A model generated the notes under the pieces. That model did not search any database. It was not told the DNA's origin and saw nothing but the letters and a program-made list of their open reading frames with translations. Below, in pieces: positions 1 to 9,676 of a stretch of DNA of 64,000 bases. This DNA is from Sphingobacterium yanglingense (GTDB taxonomy: Bacteria > Bacteroidota > Bacteroidia > Sphingobacteriales > Sphingobacteriaceae): contig NZ_SNYV01000018.1 of the NCBI RefSeq assembly GCF_004363245.1, positions 62,001 to 126,000 of the forward strand, read 5' to 3'. Both the position numbers and the translations under genes were made by a program. Within the stretch, counting starts at the first letter, position 1, and the number at the start of each line of letters is the position of its first letter.

Positions 1-161
1 GGGGTGACAAAGTTGGTCTCCAACCATTTGTCTATTGGTCCCGCAACCCAGGTTTCGCCACCCAATCCCAATATTGGCGCGTCGGGCAGAACTTCACTTT
101 TTGTGCAACTCATCATGGCTAAGCCCGCGAGTAGAAGTATGCTTATAATTGTTGTTTTCAT
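1..161 (-). CDS. Lipoprotein, probable SusCD-associated zinc metallohydrolase, N-terminal part only
   Basis: Partial gene read on the minus strand from an ATG at 161 and still open at the window edge, so only about 53 residues are visible. It begins with a short charged stretch, a hydrophobic core and a lipobox ending in MMSC, which indicates a lipoprotein. The segment after it (DAPILGLGG, then DKWLETNFVTP) resembles the N-terminus of the 'substrate import-associated zinc metallohydrolase lipoprotein' family that commonly follows SusC/SusD pairs; the HExxH site would lie outside the window. The start is 2 bases after the SusD stop, so it is co-transcribed with SusC/SusD. The lipoprotein call is solid; the family call rests on a short stretch and on gene order. 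Confidence 0.55.
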   Translation of the reverse strand, partial: MKTTIISILLLAGLAMMSCTKSEVLPDAPILGLGGETWVAGPIDKWLETNFVT

Positions 162-163
162 TG

Positions 164-1636
164 TTATCTTGGATTAAGTTGTATACCTGAACTCTGTACT
201 TCTTCGGGCATCTGAAAAACACGCATAGGGTGGTTAGGACCGAGAATCATGACATCGCCTTTGCTAGTCTTATGTTCGACGGTCAGGTTATGGCGTACAA
301 TGTCAAACCATCGCTGTCCCTCGGCAATAAAGTATACCTGTTTAAAATCCAGTATGCAGTTGAGGACGGCTTGTTTGCGATCCTGTGTTTTGTAAAATGC
401 CAATAGCTTTTTCATATTGACTTCCAGTAGATCGTCAAAATAGATAGGGAACATATAGGAGTGAATAAATTTGGTAGAGGCAAATCGGTTGATATCTTCC
501 AATGCCGCATCATAGTTGCCGAGCATCGCTTGGCTCTCTGCACGGTTAAATAATACCTCTTCGCTGCTGAATAAAGGAACCATATTATAAGGTACACCTG
601 ATTCGGCATGCAGACTCTGTTTTACGAAATGTTCCCGGAATTTGGGAATATTCAAACTCAGCTCGCTACCATATACGTTGTAGGCCCAGATACCGGTCGT
701 AACATTGGCCGAATTGAAAAACTTGGCCATCAGATTGCTCGTAAGCCCATATCGATAGCTGAAATATGACCTGCCCCATACCGAGGGAGTCTCTACCAGC
801 AGTAAGTTGGCCGGATTGTCGGCCCGTGTATATTGAGCCTGTAGTTCGAGGTATTGATAGCTGCGGTAAGTCTCGCTATTTACGGGACGCAGACTGGAGG
901 TCACAGCGTCTCCCGGAAAGGCTGCCTCGGCATGCACAATAGCCGTTTTGTAGTCACGTTTGAATAGATAATAGCGCGAGGCAAAAGCGTGCGCTGCTAC
1001 TTTTGTAAAGTGATATTTTGGCGATTTGTACTTGCTGTCGTCCAGTAGTGGAAGACCTTCTAGCAGGTCTTTTTCAATATTTTCGTACACAGTGGCAACG
1101 GTGCCCCGTGTATATTTTTTAATGACTATATTTTCAGTATCCGTAACGTAGGGTATACCCGGGTCGGATGTAGACGAATTGATAGAGTAAGGTTGTGCAA
1201 ATAGTACGGCCAACATAAAATGAGCATAGGCGCGAGCTACTAAAGCTTCTCCTTTGTAGGCACTATATTTTTCTGGATTCGTCGAGTTGTTAATAACTTC
1301 GAGCGCTTGATTGGCGGCAGCAATTGCCTTATAGGATGCATTCCAATAGAATATAGGGCCATCTATTCCGGTCTGGTCTGCATCGCGGAAGTTGAAAGGA
1401 TTGATATTGACCAGATCAATGGCACCGGCACCTTTGTCCTCTACATTGTCGGTCATAGACTCGGTAAATGGGATATAGTTTGCTTGCGGATAGGCTGTAG
1501 CCAATAACTCACCCACTTTTTCGGGGCTATCGAGCTCGGTTCGCATATCGGGGCTCTGCTCCAGGTATTTGCTACAGGAAGAGGCTATAATACAGGTTGC
1601 TATAAAGCTGATTCTTAGATATGTTTTTGTTTTCAT
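164..1636 (-). CDS. SusD/RagB family outer-membrane nutrient-binding lipoprotein
   Basis: 490 residues, typical SusD length. The lipobox ASSC places the lipid-modified cysteine at residue 21, so the protein should sit on the outer membrane as the substrate-binding lid over its SusC partner. The C-terminal half carries SusD hallmarks: a helical segment reading FNRAESQAMLGNYDAALEDI, then EGQRWFDIVRH, the usual EGxRWFDxxR signature. It lies 2 bases downstream of the SusC gene and 2 bases upstream of the next lipoprotein, so all three form one transcript. The substrate cannot be read from sequence; no polysaccharide-degrading enzyme is adjacent, so a peptide or other non-glycan ligand is possible (inference). 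Confidence 0.93.
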   Translation of the reverse strand: MKTKTYLRISFIATCIIASSCSKYLEQSPDMRTELDSPEKVGELLATAYPQANYIPFTESMTDNVEDKGAGAIDLVNINPFNFRDADQTGIDGPIFYWNASYKAIAAANQALEVINNSTNPEKYSAYKGEALVARAYAHFMLAVLFAQPYSINSSTSDPGIPYVTDTENIVIKKYTRGTVATVYENIEKDLLEGLPLLDDSKYKSPKYHFTKVAAHAFASRYYLFKRDYKTAIVHAEAAFPGDAVTSSLRPVNSETYRSYQYLELQAQYTRADNPANLLLVETPSVWGRSYFSYRYGLTSNLMAKFFNSANVTTGIWAYNVYGSELSLNIPKFREHFVKQSLHAESGVPYNMVPLFSSEEVLFNRAESQAMLGNYDAALEDINRFASTKFIHSYMFPIYFDDLLEVNMKKLLAFYKTQDRKQAVLNCILDFKQVYFIAEGQRWFDIVRHNLTVEHKTSKGDVMILGPNHPMRVFQMPEEVQSSGIQLNPR

Positions 1637-1638
1637 CG

Positions 1639-4600
1639 TTATAATCCTACTTTTAGTGAAAAAGTAAACTGTCTCGGTATCGGCATGGCTACACCACCTG
1701 ATCCTAGGAATTCGGGGTCTTGGCCACGTAAGGTCTTATCCGAGTATAATAGCCAGAGATTATTTCCCACTAGGCTGATGGAGCTACTTTTAATCGGTAA
1801 GTTGTTGAATATTTTTGTTGGTAGGGTATAGGTCAACATAAGTTGCTTCACCCGGATGAAATCGCCTTTTGCTACGCGTGCTGTGGAGTAATTGTAGTTA
1901 TTATAGGGATAGCCATCGATCAGCTGTGCTCCGGTACGTGCATCCATGATAGAAGGGGCGATATCATCCCCAAAGAGAACCCAGCGGTCTAATAGATCTT
2001 CGGGAGTTGCATCGAGCTCTGAATAGGAGGCGCTGAACGCTGGTCGTAGGCGCACTATATTTCCTGTACTGAAAGTGAGTAATGCCGATAGTTTCAGGTT
2101 TTTGTATCCCACGGTGTTAAAGAATCCTCCTGTCAATAAGGGGTCGATGGCACCTTCATATTTTAGAAAATCTGTTTTTTGACTTTGTAGGTATACAGAC
2201 TGCGATATATCTCCATTTTCATTGATAAACTGAGGCACACCGAGTTCTTTGTTCAGCCCTACATAAGGAATGGAGAACAGGGATCGTTGTGGATATCCTT
2301 CTTTGGCACCTCCATCGGGGCCGATCAGTGACCATACATTGGGCTCATTCTTTAGATTGGTGATTTCGGACTTATTGTAACCAAAGTTCAGTTGGCTGTT
2401 CCAGTTCCATTTATCCGATTTGATAACGTGACCACCAAGGGTAACATCAAGACCTTGCGATTTCATGTCTGCGTAGTTGGCTACTTTGACGGACTCTCCA
2501 CCGATTCCGCCCGTGCGTATGAGGCCGATGAGGTCGTAGCTTTGGTGTCTATAATAGTCTACGACGAGCGAAAGCCTGTTCTGCAACAAACCGACATCGA
2601 TGCCGATATTGGTTTTATACAGCTTTTCCCAGGTCAACTCGGAGTTCTCGAGGTTGATCAGTTCAATGATGGATTCTCTTTCTGTCAGATAGGGCCTGTT
2701 GGCGGCAGCATTCATCAGTACAATGCTGGAGTTGGTAGCAGGACCGGAGCTGGCAGTCAATCCGTAACTAGCCCGTATCGTAGCCCGGTTTAAGAGACTT
2801 TGTTGGGCAAAGAAGTCTTCTGCATCGATATTCCACGAGCCGGAAAGATTCCAGGTAGGTAGCCATCTTGCGGTACGGGTTTTTCCCATCAGGTTGGATC
2901 CATCATAGCGAAGCGTGCCCGCGAGATTGTACCTGCTGTTGTAGCTGTAACTACTATTTAATCCGTAAGCTAAAAAGCGATCGTATTTGCGTTCCATACC
3001 ATAGTAGGTGGAGCTCCCTTCGACCACCATTTTCACAAAGTTGGGATCCAGGTACGGTACACCACCCTTGTCAAATTGATAACCGTAACCATCAAAAAAC
3101 TTGAACTGTCGATCGGCATAGCGTAGCTCGGTAAAGAGGTAGGAGCGGAGCTGATGTTTATCATTGAACCTCTGGTCAAAATCCAGTGAGTTTCTGACGT
3201 TGTAACTCGTTAGATAGCTATCATTTGTTTTATAGAATCCGCCGTAAGGCAATACGACAAAAGGTTCTGCTTCTGGATTGTTCGGATCGCGGTACAGAAA
3301 TTTATTGGACTGCCTTATGGTCGCATCACCATCTGCACGATAGGCCATAGGCATATTCGAATCTTCGTGGATATTGTGCTCCTGGTTTGTTTTGGCGTAA
3401 CGATAGGCGCCTTCAAAACTATACTTTAGGTTTTTCAGAATGTTATACCGAAAATCTCCCTGCATCTTAAAATCTATAAAACTAAGATTGATGTAATTGT
3501 TGCCGAGCTCGTGCAAAATGTTGAATGGGGCAAAATTGCGTCTGAAATATTCGAGATTTCCGTTTTCGTCATAGGCCGTAAGCACCCGTGAGGTGTTAAG
3601 TGCATAGGAGTAAGGGTTAATATCAAAATCCCGGGCATACTGCCCCTCTACCGGATTGCTTACGCGACCGAGCGTTCCGGGAGCCTTTTGATTACGGATG
3701 GAGCCTTGTGTAATCAGTCCATAGCTGACGCGGTCGTTGGGTGTAAAAGTAGCCCTGACGTTGCCGGTAAAGCGCTCTACATTATCACCTTTACTCCATC
3801 CATTATCTTTGAGAAAACTGCTGGATGCATATATCTGCGATTTTGTCGTTCCTGAAGATACACTCACAGCGTGTTCCTGCATAAATGAATTGTCAAATAG
3901 AATGTCAAACCAATCGGTATTGGCATAGGCGTATCTTTCTAGAAATGATCTTCGGGACAAGGGATCATTTTTTAAACCGAATTTTCCGGAGCTCTTATCG
4001 TACTCATTAATAAGATCGGCCATCTTTACATACACACCGCCACTGGCAAACCGGGCTGTCTGCCCAAAGTTGAGGAAACCTTTTCGCTCTAACTCCGCAT
4101 ATACTGACATCTGATCATAAGAATTCATGATGTTGAATTGGCTATAACTGGGCTTGAGGTAAGTCGAGAAGTTGCCTGTATAGGAAACTGCCGGTTCTCC
4201 GATTTTACCACGCTTTGTGGTGATTACAATAACTCCATTCATGGCGCGTGCCCCATATAGCGATGTTGCAGCAGCATCCTTTAATATCTCGAAGCTCTCA
4301 ATATCATCGGGGTTTAGACCTGCTACAGAAGAACCAACTAAGGTGGCCGGATCTCCGGTGGACAGTTGTTCATTGGAGATATTGACAATATCTTCGATGA
4401 TCATCCCATCGACCACCCAGAGGGGTTTGTTGTCTCCGCTGATAGATGTCGCGCCACGGACCCTGATTTTGGGAGCAGCGCCAAATGTACCGGATACGTT
4501 CTGCACGGATACACCGGCGACCTGGCCCTCAAGCATCCGACTGACATCGCTGATACCTTCGCGCTTGGCGTCTTCGGCTTTGATCTTGACAGAGGATCCC

Positions 4601-5004
4601 GTGAACTGTCGCTTCTGTACCGATTGGTATCCAGTGACTACCACGTCTTCGATTTTATTAATATCTTCTACCAGCGTGATTTGTATATGATCACGCCCCC
4701 GCACGGCGATATCCTGATTGACATAGCCGAGATAGCTGATCTCAAGGGTTGCATCATTGGGTGCCATGATGGTAAAGTTTCCGTCCTTGTCTGTCGTTGT
4801 ACTCGTTTGTACTCCCTTGATACGAATAGATACCCCCTGTATAGGTGTTCCATCAGTACCCACGACTTTTCCTTTTGTCTGTTGCTGGATTTTGGTGTTG
4901 CTGGTATCTATGCCTGTAGACATAGCCGGTAAGGCTGTGCCTAGACAGAGACTAACCATAAGCAGCGAACTAAAAGTTTTTCGTTTGAAATTTAATTGTT
5001 TCAT
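1639..5004 (-). CDS. SusC/RagA family TonB-dependent outer-membrane transporter
   Basis: 1121 residues. After a signal peptide (about residues 1-29) comes a CarboxypepD_reg-like beta-sandwich (about 43-118, ending SYLGYVNQ), a SusC TonB-box-like stretch (EDVVVTGYQSVQKR), then the plug with the family motifs VVDGMIIED and LKDAAATSLYGARAMNGVI, and a C-terminal 22-strand barrel ending in an aromatic/hydrophobic strand (PRQFTFSLKVGL). It has no STN domain, so unlike the other receptors in this window it is not expected to signal to a FecR. It pairs with the SusD gene immediately downstream. A 109-base gap upstream leaves room for an internal promoter, but transcription from the long upstream run is equally possible. 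Substrate unknown. Confidence 0.95.
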   Translation of the reverse strand: MKQLNFKRKTFSSLLMVSLCLGTALPAMSTGIDTSNTKIQQQTKGKVVGTDGTPIQGVSIRIKGVQTSTTTDKDGNFTIMAPNDATLEISYLGYVNQDIAVRGRDHIQITLVEDINKIEDVVVTGYQSVQKRQFTGSSVKIKAEDAKREGISDVSRMLEGQVAGVSVQNVSGTFGAAPKIRVRGATSISGDNKPLWVVDGMIIEDIVNISNEQLSTGDPATLVGSSVAGLNPDDIESFEILKDAAATSLYGARAMNGVIVITTKRGKIGEPAVSYTGNFSTYLKPSYSQFNIMNSYDQMSVYAELERKGFLNFGQTARFASGGVYVKMADLINEYDKSSGKFGLKNDPLSRRSFLERYAYANTDWFDILFDNSFMQEHAVSVSSGTTKSQIYASSSFLKDNGWSKGDNVERFTGNVRATFTPNDRVSYGLITQGSIRNQKAPGTLGRVSNPVEGQYARDFDINPYSYALNTSRVLTAYDENGNLEYFRRNFAPFNILHELGNNYINLSFIDFKMQGDFRYNILKNLKYSFEGAYRYAKTNQEHNIHEDSNMPMAYRADGDATIRQSNKFLYRDPNNPEAEPFVVLPYGGFYKTNDSYLTSYNVRNSLDFDQRFNDKHQLRSYLFTELRYADRQFKFFDGYGYQFDKGGVPYLDPNFVKMVVEGSSTYYGMERKYDRFLAYGLNSSYSYNSRYNLAGTLRYDGSNLMGKTRTARWLPTWNLSGSWNIDAEDFFAQQSLLNRATIRASYGLTASSGPATNSSIVLMNAAANRPYLTERESIIELINLENSELTWEKLYKTNIGIDVGLLQNRLSLVVDYYRHQSYDLIGLIRTGGIGGESVKVANYADMKSQGLDVTLGGHVIKSDKWNWNSQLNFGYNKSEITNLKNEPNVWSLIGPDGGAKEGYPQRSLFSIPYVGLNKELGVPQFINENGDISQSVYLQSQKTDFLKYEGAIDPLLTGGFFNTVGYKNLKLSALLTFSTGNIVRLRPAFSASYSELDATPEDLLDRWVLFGDDIAPSIMDARTGAQLIDGYPYNNYNYSTARVAKGDFIRVKQLMLTYTLPTKIFNNLPIKSSSISLVGNNLWLLYSDKTLRGQDPEFLGSGGVAMPIPRQFTFSLKVGL

Positions 5005-5113
5005 TACCTCTTACTTACTTGCTTTTTGATGATTAAGAGACAGAGCAATCCTGGCCTGGCTAATTTTTGGCTAGCTAGGGTGGGGATAATCTGTTTCGAT
5101 ATGGATTATTGAG

Positions 5114-7360
5114 TTACTTTAAGAATATTTTTCGAACAGCTTGATTTCTAGTGTCCAGTAAATAGATGGTGCCATCCCGGGTTACATACATATCCGCTTG
5201 GTTCGTCGATCCGCCAGCATTGTGGAGTGTACCATCTTTGAATGTATTGTCAACAAATTTCAAAATCGTACTGACTTCTCTTGTCGCTGTATTTACCTTG
5301 CGAATGGCCCCATTAACGAAACCATCTAGTACCACTAACTCTTGTGGCCCAGACTTGATGATAGATCCTATTTTAAAACCCAGACGTGCATTGTCTCCTA
5401 TGCCATCTTTGTAACCATAGTCTGAGTAGCTTCCCACTATACCGGTAGGTAGATTAAAGAAGGTGTCATAATCGTCGATAAGTCGGTACAGGAAGTTATT
5501 AGGCCCAATGGCAAATCGCCGGTCACCTATATAGGTGTTATAATTGTTGGAGCTTATGAGTTTCATTTCTACCCGGTTGCCGGTTGCTTTGGGGATATGG
5601 TAAAGCTGTCCGTTGTCCCGTAGTGCATAGAAGTCTCCGTTTTCTACCAACAATACATTTTCAGTACCGGTACCTTCGATATAGGTTTCTACGTTTTCAC
5701 TATTAGCACGTATGATCCGTATAGCCGAGTTGTTTTTTTCGGCAATATAGAGGTTATCCTGATGATCAATCCATAATCTGGTTTCGGAGTATCCCATATT
5801 AAATAGGGATTTGTCCCGTGTACTATTTGCATATCCTGCTTTGCCTGTGCTACTGCCTGCGAACAGACTGACCTGACCCGATGGGGTGACCTTTTTAATG
5901 ACATTGTTAACACACTCGGCTACATAGATGTTACCTTTACTATCCACAGCCAAGCTTCCGTTGCGGAGTTGGAAGTCAAAGATATTTGTATTAGGTCCAC
6001 CGGCAATGGTGACGATTCCCGCTCTGCGGAATAAGTTTGGAGCATTGGCGATTAGACCATTGCTGTGCACTTGTAACTGACCCGTACTTAGGTTGGCAGG
6101 AGCTATTACTTTGATCTCTGAACTGTTTGCTGAAAGGATCTGTGCCTGCACACCGTTGAAGTAAACCTGATTTTGATTCATATCGGCGCTGAATCCGATT
6201 CCCTTGATGATCACTTCGGTGCCAGCGAGTCCATTATCAGGACTTACGCTTTGGATACCCAGATTCTGTTCGGTGAATTTCGGACCTAGCATAGACTGTC
6301 CATTTACATTGACCACAAGATCTCCAGCACCGATACCACTTGGAAGGATAAACTTGATCTCTGAGAAGCTTACAGACGATGGGGTGACTTCTTGGCCGTT
6401 GATAAGGACTTTGTTTTCATCTAAAACTGTGCTGAAATTTAATCCCTTAATCGCTATTTCTGTTCCAGCTGGCGCACTCAAAGGACTCACGACGTCTATG
6501 CTAGGCGGGGGGACCATCGTAAAGTCTGGCCCCGTGATTCGCTGACCGTTGATGGTGATAGATAGCGGACCGCTTTCTGTTCCTTGAGGTACGGTGAGAA
6601 CTACTTCGGTATCATTGGCGGATACTAAGGTAGCTGCGCTGCCGTTGATATCGGCAGAGATCTGTGATAGCTCGCCATTGAATCCAGTTCCTTTTACCGT
6701 GATACGTGTACCAACACCACCGGTACGGGGTTTGATATCTTCGATGGTCTGATAGGTAAAGATAGGACCGGTAGACTCCATACCATTAACCCGTACCACG
6801 ACTGCACCTGTTCCGGCGTCTTTTGGTACCTGAGCGACCATCACGGTGTCGGAAACGCTGATCACAATGGCTTCCTTGCCGTTGACCTGTACCTTAGCAG
6901 GTTCTTTAATACTGCTAAAACCGGTTCCTGAAATGCGGATATGTGACCCTGCTGTACCATTTGAAGGGGACAGCCCATGTATACTCAGTGCCTGATAGGT
7001 ATAGTTGCCCACTTCAATACGCTTGTCGCCTACGGCAAGTACCAGCATGCCTGAATTACCACCTTTAGGAGCCTGTACAACCAGTTCATCTTCTTTGCTC
7101 GTAAATATTTCGGCCTTGGTGCCGGCAAAGTGAACTTCAACTTTTTCGGCATTCAGGTTTTTTCCCAATAAGGTGACTAGTGTCCCTTCGTTTCCACTGT
7201 TCGGATAGAAACTCTCTACGATAGGGTTTTTCGGACCGGCAGATCCACCTTCCTCTTTTTTACAACCTATTATGAAAAGGCCCACTGATACCAAAAGGAG
7301 CAGAAGATGGCAATAGGTTCTGTAGGTGGTTGTATCGTATAGCAATTTTGTTCTTTTCAT
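5114..7360 (-). CDS. Lipoprotein with tandem IPT/TIG domains and NHL-type propeller
   Basis: 748 residues. Lipobox FIIGC puts the lipidated cysteine at residue 33. Residues about 47-450 hold five successive IPT/TIG immunoglobulin-like domains, each opening with a P..G..GT.I.I.G.GF-type motif. From about 450 the protein switches to NHL-like repeats (segments such as VDSKGNIYVAE, IDHQDNLYIAE, VTRDGTIYLLD, followed by xIRKV/AVRKI), expected to fold as a beta-propeller. Such IPT-NHL lipoproteins are common next to SusC/SusD pairs and are thought to be surface-exposed binding proteins. It lies between a set of fasciclin lipoproteins (26-base gap upstream) and SusC. No catalytic residues are apparent. 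Confidence 0.9.
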   Translation of the reverse strand: MKRTKLLYDTTTYRTYCHLLLLLVSVGLFIIGCKKEEGGSAGPKNPIVESFYPNSGNEGTLVTLLGKNLNAEKVEVHFAGTKAEIFTSKEDELVVQAPKGGNSGMLVLAVGDKRIEVGNYTYQALSIHGLSPSNGTAGSHIRISGTGFSSIKEPAKVQVNGKEAIVISVSDTVMVAQVPKDAGTGAVVVRVNGMESTGPIFTYQTIEDIKPRTGGVGTRITVKGTGFNGELSQISADINGSAATLVSANDTEVVLTVPQGTESGPLSITINGQRITGPDFTMVPPPSIDVVSPLSAPAGTEIAIKGLNFSTVLDENKVLINGQEVTPSSVSFSEIKFILPSGIGAGDLVVNVNGQSMLGPKFTEQNLGIQSVSPDNGLAGTEVIIKGIGFSADMNQNQVYFNGVQAQILSANSSEIKVIAPANLSTGQLQVHSNGLIANAPNLFRRAGIVTIAGGPNTNIFDFQLRNGSLAVDSKGNIYVAECVNNVIKKVTPSGQVSLFAGSSTGKAGYANSTRDKSLFNMGYSETRLWIDHQDNLYIAEKNNSAIRIIRANSENVETYIEGTGTENVLLVENGDFYALRDNGQLYHIPKATGNRVEMKLISSNNYNTYIGDRRFAIGPNNFLYRLIDDYDTFFNLPTGIVGSYSDYGYKDGIGDNARLGFKIGSIIKSGPQELVVLDGFVNGAIRKVNTATREVSTILKFVDNTFKDGTLHNAGGSTNQADMYVTRDGTIYLLDTRNQAVRKIFLK

Positions 7361-7386
7361 TTCTTTTCAAATTAAGGTTCAGTGTG

Positions 7387-8370
7387 TTACCGCGTAGGTT
7401 TTAGTATCCCATTGATGGTATGTAAAATGCCATTTCCGGTCAGTACATCCTGTTTGGCCACCGAGATGGGTGACAGATTTCCTGGGCCTTGCAACGTAAT
7501 CCCGAGGAATGAACCTGGTGCCCAGTAATCCGGGAGAAGGTTTATTCTACAGTTGTAGCCATCCAGCATGCGTTGCTGGCTGATATTGGTCTTATCGGTG
7601 GTTAAGATATAATCGTAGACAAACCGTCTGGTATCTGCGATATGGTATCGGATAAAACTTTTCAGCAGCTCGGGATCAGTATCATGTATTTGCTGTATGC
7701 TGTTAAAGCCGTTGGCTTTCATAGCGGTATTATTGGGCGCAAATACGGTATATTCTCCTTCTCTGTTCAGCAGTGGTTCCAGACCCGAGGAGCGTAGGGC
7801 TTCTTTAAAGAAAGTTAAATTGTTGTCATCACTGATAGCATCATTTAACCGTTCGTGTTTGAAAGGCTCAAGAACCCGATCGATTACATGAATCAGTCCG
7901 TTACTCGTTGTCATGCGTTGATTGAGAATCCGTGCCCCATTTATCGTTAGTATGGTGTCCCGTTCTTTAATCCAATGGGTTACATACAGTTTGCCCCGTT
8001 GGGATTTGATCTCCTGATTGAATAAAAAGGGCAGGTTATCGAGACGGTAAGTACCGTCTATGATGTGATACAGCATCAGATTGGATAGATTTTGGGTAGA
8101 TAGGAGCTGTATCGATTTGCTGTCCATTCCTACCTTTTGAAAGGCCGCATCACTAGGAACCAATACGGTAAACGGGCCTGGAGCTTGCAGCTTCTCGATG
8201 AGTCCGATCGGACGCATACCTGCATTAAATACCGATAGATTGTCATTGTCAGCAATTACTAATGCGGTAGTATTATAGTCAATATCCAATACATAGTCCT
8301 TGTCGCGACTACATGAAGTAGCGAATAGGTAATAGGCAAAAGACAGATATAGTATAAAGGATCTATTCAT
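7387..8370 (-). CDS. Fasciclin (FAS1) domain lipoprotein, third of three in tandem
   Basis: 327 residues. Lipobox ATSC gives a lipidated cysteine at residue 20. Two FAS1 domains follow (about 35-172 and 178-327); each shows the family's H1-like motif (GPFTVLVPSDAAFQKVG; EYTVFAPNNTAMKANGF) and ends in the H2-like motif (NGLIHVIDRVLEP; NGILHTINGILKP). FAS1 domains usually mediate adhesion or ligand binding. The gene is 7 bases from the preceding fasciclin gene and 26 from the IPT/NHL gene, so it is part of the same operon. In this operon it is most plausibly a surface-exposed accessory to the TonB receptors; role inferred from context only. Confidence 0.88.
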   Translation of the reverse strand: MNRSFILYLSFAYYLFATSCSRDKDYVLDIDYNTTALVIADNDNLSVFNAGMRPIGLIEKLQAPGPFTVLVPSDAAFQKVGMDSKSIQLLSTQNLSNLMLYHIIDGTYRLDNLPFLFNQEIKSQRGKLYVTHWIKERDTILTINGARILNQRMTTSNGLIHVIDRVLEPFKHERLNDAISDDNNLTFFKEALRSSGLEPLLNREGEYTVFAPNNTAMKANGFNSIQQIHDTDPELLKSFIRYHIADTRRFVYDYILTTDKTNISQQRMLDGYNCRINLLPDYWAPGSFLGITLQGPGNLSPISVAKQDVLTGNGILHTINGILKPTR

Positions 8371-8377
8371 GGTTCAG

Positions 8378-9661
8378 TTAGTTTAGTTTGAAATCTTTGG
8401 GAAGCAAGAGCCGATCGATTACATGCACAACTCCGGTGTAGGTTAGGATATCCTGTTCAATAACTTTTGCCGCAGGATGCTTAGAACCTTTGGTCTTTAT
8501 ACGGATTTCATTGTTAGCACGGTCAAATTCCAAGTTGTTACTATCTATTCGGTAGCCTTGATCAACCTCCCAGCTAAGCACAATAGTACCTAGAATTTCA
8601 TTTCTGAGATCGTTGCTGAAAAAGGTAGAGAAGGGTGTGAAAGCATTCTTGGCCTGATGGTAGGTGGCAAGGCCCCTGGGGTCGGTTGCCAATACATTCC
8701 AGGAATTGATCTGCCACCAATGGTTGTTCATGACGGAATCGATCACCGAGAAATTCGACATAGTCCCTGTCCAGTTCTTAACTTGTACGGGGGAGCGTTC
8801 GCAGAGTTTCTCGATATCGCTGACCGTGTAGATTCCCGCTTTTTTGAACGCATCATCCGTAGGGACCAATAGCGAGGTCGAATTAAAAGTCGACAGCATA
8901 TTCATGCGTAATTGGTAACCTTCTGGCTGATAATAGTACGGGTTACTCTCGGTCTGCATTTCGTGATAAAGGCTATCACTGTAGTTGAGTGCTTTGATAA
9001 ACATGCTGAACCGACCATCTTCTCTCAAGAACTGTGCAGTTGTTTTACTAGGCCTGACTAGCACTTTGCTGATTGGTATCAGGGTAGCCTGCTTGCTCTC
9101 GACTATCCTGTTTTGAGGGCCATGTGGTTTTCCGTTTAGCAGGATCTGTTGGTTCTCTATTCCGAAGTAGACTTTATATTTATAGTGGAAAACGCTGTTT
9201 TCTCCGGTTTCAGAAGTTCCACCTTCCATCTCAGAGGGATGGGTTAAGAGGGTATTTAGTCTCGTATTGCCTTTACTCTCTTCAATACCTTTTTGGGGCA
9301 TCTGTCCTTTTATGGTGTGGTAAAAAACTAGACTATCAATGTCGTTCAAGGACATCTGGTTGATTTTGGCGAGGGTATATCCTGCTTGGGCCATAGCCTG
9401 GTTGTCTGGAATCAGAACGGTAAATTTAGTTTTTGGATCTTGTACATTCACCTGACTACTGATGCGGCTTCGTCTCCATGCGTGGAGAAATGTTGAGTAA
9501 GCGGGATCCGAAAAGGCTTCATAGAATGTGGGGATACTGTCCTGATAAGGTATCGACTCACCAATAGGAGGAGGCATGAATTCTTTTTTCAGGCAGGAGC
9601 TACATAGACCTATGGTCAGAAGCACGATGGTAGTAAGGTATGGGATATGGAACCGTTTCAT
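8378..9661 (-). CDS. Fasciclin (FAS1) domain lipoprotein, second of three in tandem
   Basis: 427 residues from the ATG at 9661; an in-frame ATG four codons earlier (9673) is also possible. I chose 9661 because it begins directly with a basic n-region (MKRFH) and hydrophobic core; neither has a clear Shine-Dalgarno site. The lipobox GLCSSC follows at about residue 23. Two FAS1-like domains are visible: the first with KFTVLIPDNQAMAQAGY, the second larger and more divergent, containing TSLLVPTDDAFKKAGI and closing with GVVHVIDRLLLPKDF. The second domain carries insertions compared with the neighbouring paralogues, which explains the greater length. Operonic with its neighbours (3-15 bases to the upstream gene depending on start, 7 bases to the downstream one). 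Confidence 0.82.
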   Translation of the reverse strand: MKRFHIPYLTTIVLLTIGLCSSCLKKEFMPPPIGESIPYQDSIPTFYEAFSDPAYSTFLHAWRRSRISSQVNVQDPKTKFTVLIPDNQAMAQAGYTLAKINQMSLNDIDSLVFYHTIKGQMPQKGIEESKGNTRLNTLLTHPSEMEGGTSETGENSVFHYKYKVYFGIENQQILLNGKPHGPQNRIVESKQATLIPISKVLVRPSKTTAQFLREDGRFSMFIKALNYSDSLYHEMQTESNPYYYQPEGYQLRMNMLSTFNSTSLLVPTDDAFKKAGIYTVSDIEKLCERSPVQVKNWTGTMSNFSVIDSVMNNHWWQINSWNVLATDPRGLATYHQAKNAFTPFSTFFSNDLRNEILGTIVLSWEVDQGYRIDSNNLEFDRANNEIRIKTKGSKHPAAKVIEQDILTYTGVVHVIDRLLLPKDFKLN

Positions 9662-9676
9662 AAAGCTGATCATAAA

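Noticed and set aside
4217..4932. Open frames on the plus strand opposite the SusC gene
   Set aside because: They lie wholly antisense to conserved SusC plug and CarboxypepD_reg coding sequence and have low-complexity, family-less translations.
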